NCBI RefSeq assembly: GCF_023502425.1
Contig: NZ_JAMFMA010000003.1
Location: 124,001-188,000, forward strand
Source: Flagellimonas spongiicola
GTDB lineage: Bacteria > Bacteroidota > Bacteroidia > Flavobacteriales > Flavobacteriaceae
DNA: 64,000 bases
Reading direction: 5' to 3'
The notes under the pieces were generated by a model that saw only the letters and a list, made by a program, of their open reading frames with translations, did no database searches and had not been told where the DNA came from. Below are positions 18,257 through 25,596 of the stretch, piece after piece (within the stretch, counting starts at the first letter, position 1; every line of letters starts with the position of its first letter). Made by a program: the position numbers and the translations under genes.

Positions 18257-18901
18257 TTAATTTACATCTTTCGTAATGTGTGGATATTTTTCGAATGTAA
18301 GATCTATCAACTTATTCGAATTCCTCAATTCCAATACCTTTTTTTCGGAACATGTCCAATGCGCGCTTTTCACCCTTGAAAATTGATAACTAGATGCCTC
18401 AAAACAGTTTGTAATACAATCCAGATAGCGCCAAAGAAAACCCAAATTGACCTCAATGCCCATATGGTAAATTGAATCTGTTTTCTCAAGTCCTTGATGA
18501 GGAGATAACTTTTTCAATTGCCCATAATCGAATGACCAACACATTAAACTTGGATACACGTTGTTTTTTAAGATTGGCAATTCACCCTCGTTTCCAGCTC
18601 CTAAAGCCCTAAATCCATTTTTGTCCTTTACAAGGAATGCCAATAATTGTTCACCTACAAAGTAGTCTGTCCATCTCACTGCACAAGCCCAGTCGTTGAA
18701 TTTACGTATTGTGATTACTCCGTCGATTTGTCCAATACTTTGGCTAACTTCAAGCTCATATACAAGATTATCTACGCACGTGATTTCCCCTGCAACAATT
18801 GAATCTGCCTTTAGTGTCATGGTTAAGATATCCATGGAAACGAATTCTGCTCTAGTACTACTTACAATGAAAAATAATATAAGTGCGAGTGATTTTTTCA
18901 T
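18257..18901 (-). CDS. Secreted protein of unknown function
   Basis: The ATG at 18901 starts a signal peptide (MKKSLALILFFIVSSTRA), giving 214 residues; the longer frame from 18937 is less likely. Five cysteines in the exported part (ITCVDN, DWACAV, LMCWSF, DCITNC) could form disulfides. The segment LKADSIVAGEITCVDNLVYELEV looks like an extracytoplasmic beta domain of the type seen in other Bacteroidota secreted proteins. I do not recognise the family. It lies 50 bases after the start of the GH16 gene region on the same strand, so it may be co-transcribed with it. Confidence 0.6.
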   Translation of the reverse strand: MKKSLALILFFIVSSTRAEFVSMDILTMTLKADSIVAGEITCVDNLVYELEVSQSIGQIDGVITIRKFNDWACAVRWTDYFVGEQLLAFLVKDKNGFRALGAGNEGELPILKNNVYPSLMCWSFDYGQLKKLSPHQGLEKTDSIYHMGIEVNLGFLWRYLDCITNCFEASSYQFSRVKSAHWTCSEKKVLELRNSNKLIDLTFEKYPHITKDVN

Positions 18902-18951
18902 CAGAAATATTTGTTGGAAGATGATAGTATGGTTCAAGTTCCTAATTTTAA

Positions 18952-19833
18952 TTATTGGTACACCCGTATATAATCCACTACCATTTCACTTTCAGTAAAA
19001 TTAGGGTCAATGTCAGGTTCAATAGCAATATTGAAAATGAAATAGTAATCCATGCCAAAAGGCCAGGTATCTGCATTTCTTTCTTTAGGTTGATAGGTGT
19101 AATGTGTTTTGCCATCCACTCCAAAATCCATTTTCTCAGGGGTCCATTGCAAACTATAGACATGAAATTCCCCAGATGCATCCACAAGTTGCTGCCCACC
19201 TAGATTTTTTACGTAGTAACCATAACTGTCCCCATTGTGTACGGCACTTTGTACAAAATTTTGATTTTTACCCCAATGTTCCAAGATGTCTATTTCACCA
19301 CAATTAGGCCATGGGGTTGTACCATATCCTTTGGTTTGCCAATAGGCGCCATCTTCATCAATATTTTGGTTCAACATCCAAATGGCGGGCCATGTACCTA
19401 TCCCTTGAGGTAATTTAGCGCGAACTTCTACTTTTCCATAAGTAAAGGCAAATTTGGAATTGAGTCGAGCGGCCGTATACGCTTTGGTTTCACCTTGGTC
19501 TTCAAAGGTTTCTTTTTTGGCTACTAAATGAAGATAACCGTCTTTGACAAAGGTGTTGGAAGTTCTATCGGTGTAATGTTGGATTAACCCACCCCACCAA
19601 CTACCTCCTGGTGGCAATTTGGTCTGGAGAAACCATTTTTCGGTATCAATCTGTCCCTCTCCTTCAAATTCATCAGACCATACCAATGTTTTGTAATCCA
19701 ACTCATTTATTTCTGTGGTGTTTTCCGTGGATGCAACAGGATTTACTTCTGATGTCAATCCGTTCCAGATAAAATAAGTGAGTGTCCCTATTAAAAGAAT
19801 TGAAAGGACTATAAATCGAAGTTGTTTGGTCAT
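18952..19833 (-). CDS. GH16 family beta-glucanase (laminarinase-like), membrane-anchored
   Basis: The start at 19833 gives MTKQLRF followed by one transmembrane segment; the protein has 293 residues. The GH16 signature E-I-D-I-L-E near residue 180 carries the nucleophile and acid/base glutamates, and the fold shows WSDEFEG, GKVEVRAKLPQG, GTWPAIWML and the C-terminal MVVDYIRVYQ. These are typical of endo-beta-1,3-glucanases and related GH16 enzymes. Laminarin, an abundant marine glucan, is a plausible substrate (inference). It is likely held on the outer face of the inner membrane or, if cleaved, released to the periplasm. Confidence 0.9.
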   Translation of the reverse strand: MTKQLRFIVLSILLIGTLTYFIWNGLTSEVNPVASTENTTEINELDYKTLVWSDEFEGEGQIDTEKWFLQTKLPPGGSWWGGLIQHYTDRTSNTFVKDGYLHLVAKKETFEDQGETKAYTAARLNSKFAFTYGKVEVRAKLPQGIGTWPAIWMLNQNIDEDGAYWQTKGYGTTPWPNCGEIDILEHWGKNQNFVQSAVHNGDSYGYYVKNLGGQQLVDASGEFHVYSLQWTPEKMDFGVDGKTHYTYQPKERNADTWPFGMDYYFIFNIAIEPDIDPNFTESEMVVDYIRVYQ

Positions 19834-19931
19834 AACCTTAAGTATTGTCGTCTCCTTAAAGTTCCAAAAACTTAAAGTATTTAACAACTTAATTGACTTT
19901 ACCTCTGGTGAAAAGGAAAAATTGTGATGTG

Positions 19932-20375
19932 CTAGTGGGTACTTGAATCATTAAATTGCCATAACACGTTTACAATTTGCCATTTGTTGTTGAGTTGAAC
20001 AATGTGCATATAATCAATCCAGTCGTCCGCAATTAGTTTTACAGATGCGGTCTTGTCAAAAATATCAAGGATGATGACCTCTTTTTTGGGATTTGACGGG
20101 AACTTATCCCCATTCTCATTATACGTTTCTGCCAACAGGACCATGGCATCCGTAAAGGTCTCCCTCAAATATTCCTTCCCGGTGGATTTATCCATCCAAA
20201 ATGTTCGTTTTACCATTCTTGGATGAGCAGAACGTTCAAACTGCTCTGGCTTAGTATTGTGTTGGGATTCGATATAATCCAAAGCGGCCTGGGTAATAGC
20301 AAGGGAATCCTGTTTAGTTTGAGCGGATACACTTAGGTAACTAATGCAAAAAAGTAATAGGCAAATGGGTTTCAT
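19932..20375 (-). CDS. Secreted NTF2-like protein (putative lumazine-binding)
   Basis: A signal peptide (MKPICLLLFCISYLSVSAQ) precedes a 128-residue domain with the layout of the 'putative lumazine-binding' family: ALDYIESQHN helix, HPRMVKRTFW, TASVKLIADDWIDYMHIVQL and KWQIVNVLWQF at the end. It resembles the cytoplasmic NTF2 protein at 2961-3332 in fold but is exported. The function is unknown. It is separated from neighbours by about 100 bases on each side and appears to be its own transcript. Confidence 0.75.
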   Translation of the reverse strand: MKPICLLLFCISYLSVSAQTKQDSLAITQAALDYIESQHNTKPEQFERSAHPRMVKRTFWMDKSTGKEYLRETFTDAMVLLAETYNENGDKFPSNPKKEVIILDIFDKTASVKLIADDWIDYMHIVQLNNKWQIVNVLWQFNDSSTH

Positions 20376-20503
20376 TCTAATGATCGTTTTTTTGATTTTA
20401 AACCGTGGGATTAACCAAAAATAACATTTGATGCGCTACCCTTTTGTGGATGATTGTTTTTTTATGAATGGATTAACAGCTAGTGTTTTGGGTTTCGTAC
20501 AAT

Positions 20504-20833
20504 TCACAATTCCTGGAAAACATTTACACCTTGAGCCAATTCGGAATCTGTGGTCATCTCAAAATGTTCGGTCAATGTGATTTTACCATTTTCCTTGGAG
20601 ATTGTACATGAAGACTCCCCATGATCCATAAGGCCATCCATTCGCATTTGGCAATAGGTGAATTTTAAATTTTCTTGATTAAGATTTCCAACTAAAAATC
20701 CTTTGGAAATCTTTCCGCCAGCATAATTGGCAGTTACTACATTTTCGTTCTGGGTAAACTCAAATATGGTTTCAGAATTTACAATACCGTTGGGAGCGGT
20801 CTTGATTACCTTCATTTTGATATTGTGCAACAT
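20504..20833 (-). CDS. Conserved small beta-rich protein of unknown function
   Basis: A 109-residue protein without a signal peptide, made mainly of beta strands: TIFEFTQNENVVTANYAGGKISKG, then KFTYCQMRMDG and GKITLTEHFEM. Small proteins of this pattern occur widely in bacteria and are sometimes labelled as N-acetylglutamate synthase, a name I would not trust from sequence. Its strand pattern suggests a lipocalin-like small barrel. The gene stands alone, with about 130 bases free on each side. Confidence 0.6.
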   Translation of the reverse strand: MLHNIKMKVIKTAPNGIVNSETIFEFTQNENVVTANYAGGKISKGFLVGNLNQENLKFTYCQMRMDGLMDHGESSCTISKENGKITLTEHFEMTTDSELAQGVNVFQEL

Positions 20834-20942
20834 AGCCTTTCTACTTCTTGTATTAACCTAGCTAGTCACAAAGATATCCGTAATTGCCAAACGAATTACA
20901 GAGTCCTAGAGGTGGATGTAAGACTATTACGGTAAAAAAAAG

Positions 20943-21854
20943 CTAGTAATTGATTGTTTGCTCCTCCTGCTCAGCTTCGGGGTTTGGGTCGGCAACTCCC
21001 TCCATTCCCAGCTCTGGAATGACCAATAATGGTATTTGCGTATGAAAGGCAGTACGTTTAACTATGGGTTCACGTGTCATCTGTTCCATATAACTATGTT
21101 GGTAATTCAACATGGCCAATAAGTGGATGTTCAGCTCTTGTGAGAAAATTTCCAGCGTTTTGGAAACAGAACTTAACTCAGACACGGTATGAACGTAATG
21201 TTCGGTATCATTCAAATATCTACGAAGCATGTTCAAATTGAACTGCTGTAATTCTGAAAGCGCTTTAATACCCTGCTGTACATGAACTATACGTATCGTT
21301 GCTTGGAACATTTCTGCAAGTTCTAATAATGGACTTAATTCAGATGTGGTATAGAATCTATTGAAATCCGTTGCAAAAGCAATTTCCGAAGGGGTTGTGA
21401 AATCAAAGTTCTGAGGGATTGCTAGAATTGGACATTTTTTGGTGCTTTTGATGATGCGCACCGTATTACTGCCCATAAAAACTTCATCAATTCCAGAAGC
21501 ACCTTTGGTACCTGTTATAATAAGATGGATACCTAAAGAATCGACCAAGTCTTTGACTTCTTCTGTTAATAGATTGAATGAGGAAATCGTTTCAAAAGTA
21601 TGACCAGTTTTACCATATTTACTTTGGATACGATTCACGGTCTTGCGCAATCCTTCCTCAGAAGCATCTCTTACGGCATCAACAATACGAACGCCATCTA
21701 TCATTTTGGCCATAAACCGCCCGCTAGGAATAACCGGGGTATAGGTATTCAGAAAGTAGAAAGTACATCGTTTGTCTCTGAAAAGTTGCATGGCGTAATC
21801 AATGGCGTTCCATGCATTATCCGAAAAATCCGTGGGTATCAATATCTTTTGCAT
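20943..21854 (-). CDS. Universal stress protein, tandem UspA domains
   Basis: The ATG at 21854 (MQKILIPTDFSDN) is the normal UspA beginning; the longer frame to 21896 runs through the promoter. The 303-residue protein has two UspA-like halves. The first has the nucleotide motif G-x2-G-x9-G-S (GTKGASGIDEVFMGSN), so ATP binding is likely; the second is degenerate. Usp proteins help cells survive energy or oxygen limitation. An FNR-type palindrome with a -7 element lies directly upstream, and the FNR-type regulator gene is the next gene. Confidence 0.9.
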   Translation of the reverse strand: MQKILIPTDFSDNAWNAIDYAMQLFRDKRCTFYFLNTYTPVIPSGRFMAKMIDGVRIVDAVRDASEEGLRKTVNRIQSKYGKTGHTFETISSFNLLTEEVKDLVDSLGIHLIITGTKGASGIDEVFMGSNTVRIIKSTKKCPILAIPQNFDFTTPSEIAFATDFNRFYTTSELSPLLELAEMFQATIRIVHVQQGIKALSELQQFNLNMLRRYLNDTEHYVHTVSELSSVSKTLEIFSQELNIHLLAMLNYQHSYMEQMTREPIVKRTAFHTQIPLLVIPELGMEGVADPNPEAEQEEQTINY

Positions 21855-21877
21855 ACGGCTATAAAAAAAGGTCAAGG

Positions 21878-21920
21878 TAAAATTACCGCAATGCAAAAGG
21901 GGATACTATGACAAATGTCA
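21878..21920 (-). promoter_or_regulatory. FNR-type promoter of the Usp gene
   Basis: The palindrome TGAC-AAAT-GTCA lies at 21909-21920 and the minus-strand -7 element TAATTTTA at 21885-21878. Centre to end of -7 is 36.5 bases, so the site would sit near -41.5. The expected leader is about 20 bases to the ATG at 21854, supporting that start. Confidence 0.75.
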
Positions 21921-21936
21921 GTTTTGGGGATTGTGA

Positions 21937-22626
21937 TTAAAATCCTTCAACCAATTCAACAAGTTTGCGCTCGTTTTTGATGCCAATTCGTTTGCCTGAA
22001 GTGTGAATCAATCCTTTTTTCTTGAATTCAGATATGATACGAATTGCAGATTCAGTAGCAGTGCCCACTACATTGGAAATGTCTTCCCGTGAGAGCGTCA
22101 GTGCTAAAAATCCTTCCTCATCTTCTCCAAAGTTGTTTTTCAGGTATAGGAATGCTTCGGCAATACGTTGTTTTACCGTTTTCTGACTCATGTTTACGAT
22201 AACATCATCGGCCTCCTTAAGGTCATGTGCCATATGGCGCAATACTTCCAAAGTAAAATCGGGGTTTTTATGCAGTGTATGGATGATACTCTCCTTCGGA
22301 ATAAAACAAACCTCCATATCGTTTACTGCAGTGGCAGAAAGGTTGGTGCTTTCTTCGGCAATAACGGAACGTTGACCAATTACTTCACCTTTGGTGGCCA
22401 ATTTTACAATTTGGTCCTTACCATTGGCACTTAATTTAGATAGTTTGGAAACACCATCACGAACGCAATAAACCCCATTCAGCTTATCACCTTCCTCAAA
22501 AAGCGGGTCGCCTTTCTTGATTTTTTTGGTGGTTTTGGAATCTGAAACTTTCTTCAACTCCTCCTTGCTCATGGCTCGCAGTGAGTTGAACTGCCTGATA
22601 ATACAATTTTCACACCTACTTTCCAT
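21937..22626 (-). CDS. FNR-type Crp-family regulator, probable oxygen/redox sensor
   Basis: I chose the ATG at 22626 (229 residues, MESRCENC) because the promoter -7 element lies at 22651-22658, across the longer start at 22653. The protein has a cyclic-nucleotide-type beta-roll, dimer helix and HTH (SREDISNVVGTATESAIRI). The recognition helix keeps Glu and Arg that contact TGA half-sites in FNR. Cysteines are C5, C8, C54 and C107; C5/C8 and C107 align with E. coli FNR C20, C23 and C122, while the C29 position is Asn14. It probably controls the palindromes described here, including its own promoter. Confidence 0.88.
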   Translation of the reverse strand: MESRCENCIIRQFNSLRAMSKEELKKVSDSKTTKKIKKGDPLFEEGDKLNGVYCVRDGVSKLSKLSANGKDQIVKLATKGEVIGQRSVIAEESTNLSATAVNDMEVCFIPKESIIHTLHKNPDFTLEVLRHMAHDLKEADDVIVNMSQKTVKQRIAEAFLYLKNNFGEDEEGFLALTLSREDISNVVGTATESAIRIISEFKKKGLIHTSGKRIGIKNERKLVELVEGF

Positions 22627-22650
22627 AGTTTTTTGGTTTACCTGATATGA

Positions 22651-22724
22651 CAAAATTAAGCCTTAAGGCTTTATCAATAACTGATAAATGTCATATTTTT
22701 AGAAAAGGTTGTGTCCCAATTTTG
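22651..22724. promoter_or_regulatory. Divergent FNR-type promoter shared by the regulator gene and ccoI
   Basis: One palindrome, TGAT-AAAT-GTCA (22682-22693), serves two promoters. Rightward, CAATTTTG ends at 22724; leftward, TAATTTTG (minus strand) ends at 22651. Each lies 36.5 bases from the palindrome centre. The leaders would be about 17 and 20 bases to the start codons at 22746 and 22626. Confidence 0.75.
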
Positions 22725-22745
22725 CCGTAGGTAAAGCAAATGTAA

Positions 22746-25157
22746 ATGACAAACATGACATGTTATCATTGTGGTGATGACTGTGGCAGGGACCATGTAC
22801 ATTTTGATGACAAGGATTTTTGCTGCCATGGTTGTAAAACAGTGTACGAAATTTTCACCTCAAATGGCCTATCTAATTTTTACGAGATTGAGACCAAGGC
22901 AGGAATCAGCCCCAAAGAGGTAAGAAGCAAGTACGATTTTCTAGACAATCAGGAAATCGTTGATAAGCTTACGGAATTTAATGAAGAAGGAGTACAGGTC
23001 ATCAATTTAAGTATTCCTTCCATTCATTGTAGTTCGTGCATATGGGTGCTTGAAAACCTTAACAAGTTGCATCCATCAATTAGCAATTCACAGGTTGATT
23101 TTCCCAAAAAGACACTTCGCGTAACCTATTCATCAACGGATTTTTCATTAAAAGGCTTGGTGCTAATGTTAAGTAGCATTGGTTATGAACCTTATATTTC
23201 CTTGGATGAATATGATAAGAAGGATAAAAAAATAGACCGCTCGCTGATCTACAAATTGGGCGTTGCCGGATTTGCATTTGGCAACGTTATGTTGCTGTCG
23301 TTTCCCGAGTATTTTGAAGTGGAGGAATTTTGGTTGGAACAATACAAGCCTGTGTTTCGTTGGCTCATGTTTGCTTTTTCCTTACCAGTGGTTTTCTACG
23401 CTTCCCAGGATTATTTCAAGGCTGCATTTAAAGGACTGAAATCAAAACTGTTGAATATAGATGTACCCATTGCTTTGGGAATTCTTACCCTGTTTTTGAG
23501 AAGTACCGCCGATATTGCCTTTGACTTAGGTTCCGGTTTTTTTGATAGCCTAACAGGATTGGTGTTTTTTCTATTGCTAGGGAAGTTCTTTCAACAACGC
23601 ACCTATGCCTTTCTTTCATTTGAACGGGATTACAAATCCTATTTTCCAATTGCGGTAACCCGTTTGAATCCTGATAAATCTGAGGAGAACATTCAAATCT
23701 ATAAAGTAAAAGTTGGAGATCGGCTTTTAATACGAAGCAACGAGATCATACCTGTGGATTGTGTTTTGATCAAAGGATCCGCAGAAATTGATTACAGTTT
23801 CGTAACTGGTGAATCCCAAGCGGTTTTTAAAGAAAATGGTGAAAAACTTTATGCCGGCGGAAAACAGCTTTCAGGTCTTTTGGTGGTTGAGGTATTGAAG
23901 TCGGTTTCACAAAGCTACTTAACCCAATTATGGGGTAATTTAGTCTTTTCCAAAGATAAGGCAAGCACATTCCGGACCTTGACAGATAGTATTGGAAAGC
24001 GTTTTACAGCTGGGGTTTTGACCATAGCAACGATTTCAACCTTGTTTTGGTTGTTTTATGAACCTAGTATGGCTCTAAATGTATTTACTGCGGTATTGAT
24101 CATCGCGTGCCCATGTGCCATTGCACTTGCGGCACCTTTTACTTTGGGCAATATGCTACGCATTTTTGGTAGACATAAATTGTATCTAAAAAATACCAAC
24201 GTTATAGAACGGCTTGCCAAAATTGATACTGCAATTTTTGACAAGACTGGTACCTTGACCACCACTAAGAAAGACACTATTATTTATGAAGGTGTTGAAC
24301 TTACTCCTGAAGAGACGATCTTGCTGAAAACCACGTTACGAGCATCCAACCATCCATTAAGTCGTTCACTTTATGATATACTAAAAGCCAACGAAATAGC
24401 CACTTTGGATGAATTTGAGGAACACACCGGTAAAGGGGTGGTGGGTAAATTGGATTCGCATACTATTAAGGCGGGTTCTTCGGTCTACGTTGGTGAAGGT
24501 GTGTCTGGTGATTCAATTGCCGAAACAGCGGTGTATATCAGTTCAAATGATGCGTTTAAGGGTCGTTTTGTATTTAAAAACAGCTATAGGGAAGGTGTTT
24601 CCAATATCTTCAAGGCACTTGGAAAATCAATGCAAATAGGAATACTTTCAGGGGACAATGATGGCGAACGGAAGCAATTGCAGGAATTATTGCCGGTACG
24701 GACGCAAATGCACTTCAACCAAAAACCTGAGGACAAGCTCAACCACATACAACGTTTGCAGCGCGAACATAAAGTAATGATGGTTGGAGATGGTTTAAAT
24801 GACGCTGGAGCATTGGCGCAAAGTGACGTTGGAATAGCGGTTTCCGAAGATATAAATGTGTTTTCACCTGCTTGTGATGGAATATTGGATGCGTCACAAT
24901 TTGATGACCTGCCTTTGTTTATGGAATTATCTAGAAAATCCATACAGGTAATCAAAATGAGTTTTGTGCTATCGTTATGTTACAATGTTGTGGGAATTTA
25001 TTTTGCGGTTACCGGGCAGTTACAGCCAGTGATAGCTGCAATCTTAATGCCGCTGAGCTCTATAAGCATTGTTTTATTCACTACCTTAATGACGAATGCC
25101 CTAGGCCGTAAAATCTCGATGAAAAAAGGCACGATAGATAGCTTTTCGACAAGCTAA
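22746..25157 (+). CDS. ccoI: Copper-transporting P1B-type ATPase for cbb3 oxidase assembly (CcoI/FixI)
   Basis: The 803-residue protein starts with a cysteine-rich segment (CYHCG, CCHGC), typical of the CcoI N-terminus, then a metal-binding-like domain with SSCIW and eight membrane segments. The transport motif C-P-C lies near 454, the phosphorylation motif DKTGTLT near 497 and GDGLNDA near 680. CcoI moves copper across the inner membrane for the cbb3 oxidase CuB site. It is transcribed away from the FNR-type regulator gene from the shared promoter, and ccoS follows after 227 bases with its own promoter. Confidence 0.95.
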   Translation: MTNMTCYHCGDDCGRDHVHFDDKDFCCHGCKTVYEIFTSNGLSNFYEIETKAGISPKEVRSKYDFLDNQEIVDKLTEFNEEGVQVINLSIPSIHCSSCIWVLENLNKLHPSISNSQVDFPKKTLRVTYSSTDFSLKGLVLMLSSIGYEPYISLDEYDKKDKKIDRSLIYKLGVAGFAFGNVMLLSFPEYFEVEEFWLEQYKPVFRWLMFAFSLPVVFYASQDYFKAAFKGLKSKLLNIDVPIALGILTLFLRSTADIAFDLGSGFFDSLTGLVFFLLLGKFFQQRTYAFLSFERDYKSYFPIAVTRLNPDKSEENIQIYKVKVGDRLLIRSNEIIPVDCVLIKGSAEIDYSFVTGESQAVFKENGEKLYAGGKQLSGLLVVEVLKSVSQSYLTQLWGNLVFSKDKASTFRTLTDSIGKRFTAGVLTIATISTLFWLFYEPSMALNVFTAVLIIACPCAIALAAPFTLGNMLRIFGRHKLYLKNTNVIERLAKIDTAIFDKTGTLTTTKKDTIIYEGVELTPEETILLKTTLRASNHPLSRSLYDILKANEIATLDEFEEHTGKGVVGKLDSHTIKAGSSVYVGEGVSGDSIAETAVYISSNDAFKGRFVFKNSYREGVSNIFKALGKSMQIGILSGDNDGERKQLQELLPVRTQMHFNQKPEDKLNHIQRLQREHKVMMVGDGLNDAGALAQSDVGIAVSEDINVFSPACDGILDASQFDDLPLFMELSRKSIQVIKMSFVLSLCYNVVGIYFAVTGQLQPVIAAILMPLSSISIVLFTTLMTNALGRKISMKKGTIDSFSTS

Positions 25158-25322
25158 CTCAATAACTCCGCGAAGCAGCCTAAGATACTAGGTGGGTTGA
25201 CCATCTATTGCTTGCGGAAACACATAAGGTAGTTTTAGAAGCGAAAAAATAGTGACTTTTTGGTACTATCCGAGAAGTGATTAGTAAGCGTAATAATAAA
25301 TAACAGAAATAGCTTTAAAAGC

Positions 25323-25365
25323 TGATATATGTCATTTTTTAGGAGATGACCTAGAAGTAGTTTTA
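25323..25365 (+). promoter_or_regulatory. FNR-type promoter of the cco operon
   Basis: The palindrome TGAT-ATAT-GTCA (25323-25334) is followed by the -7 element TAGTTTTA (25358-25365), ending 36.5 bases from the centre. ccoS starts at 25385. The remaining 165 bases upstream, 25158-25322, show no gene or clear hairpin. Confidence 0.75.
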
Positions 25366-25384
25366 CACGCAAATTCAGGTAGGT

Positions 25385-25594
25385 ATGAGTGTCATTTATG
25401 TGTTGTTGGCCATAAGCATTACAGTTGCACTGGTCTTTTTTGCAGCATTTGTATTGTCCGTAAAAAAAGGACAGTATGATGATGCCTATACACCTTCTGT
25501 ACGGATGTTGTTTGAAGATGAACTTTTAGATGCATCCGGCACATCGACCACCGAACAAAAAGAAATCACACAAACAAAAAGAACAAACCAATAA
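25385..25594 (+). CDS. ccoS: Cbb3-type cytochrome oxidase assembly protein CcoS
   Basis: A 69-residue protein with one transmembrane segment (VLLAISITVALVFFAAFV), then the short basic-acidic motif KKGQYDDAYTPSVRML typical of CcoS/FixS. CcoS is needed for haem and copper insertion into CcoN in other bacteria. The stop lies 2 bases before the ccoNO start, so translation is probably coupled. The promoter at 25323-25365 lies directly upstream. Residues after about 50 are poorly conserved and rich in Thr and Lys. Confidence 0.92.
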   Translation: MSVIYVLLAISITVALVFFAAFVLSVKKGQYDDAYTPSVRMLFEDELLDASGTSTTEQKEITQTKRTNQ

Positions 25595-25596
25595 AT

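Noticed and set aside
7075-19833. Classical polysaccharide utilisation locus
   Set aside because: Three glycosidase-like genes are present, but no SusC-type receptor, SusD-type lipoprotein or hybrid two-component regulator was found.
25311-25323. Small inverted repeat AGCTTT-A-AAAGCT upstream of ccoS
   Set aside because: It is short and AT-rich, and the neighbouring FNR-type site explains the promoter better.
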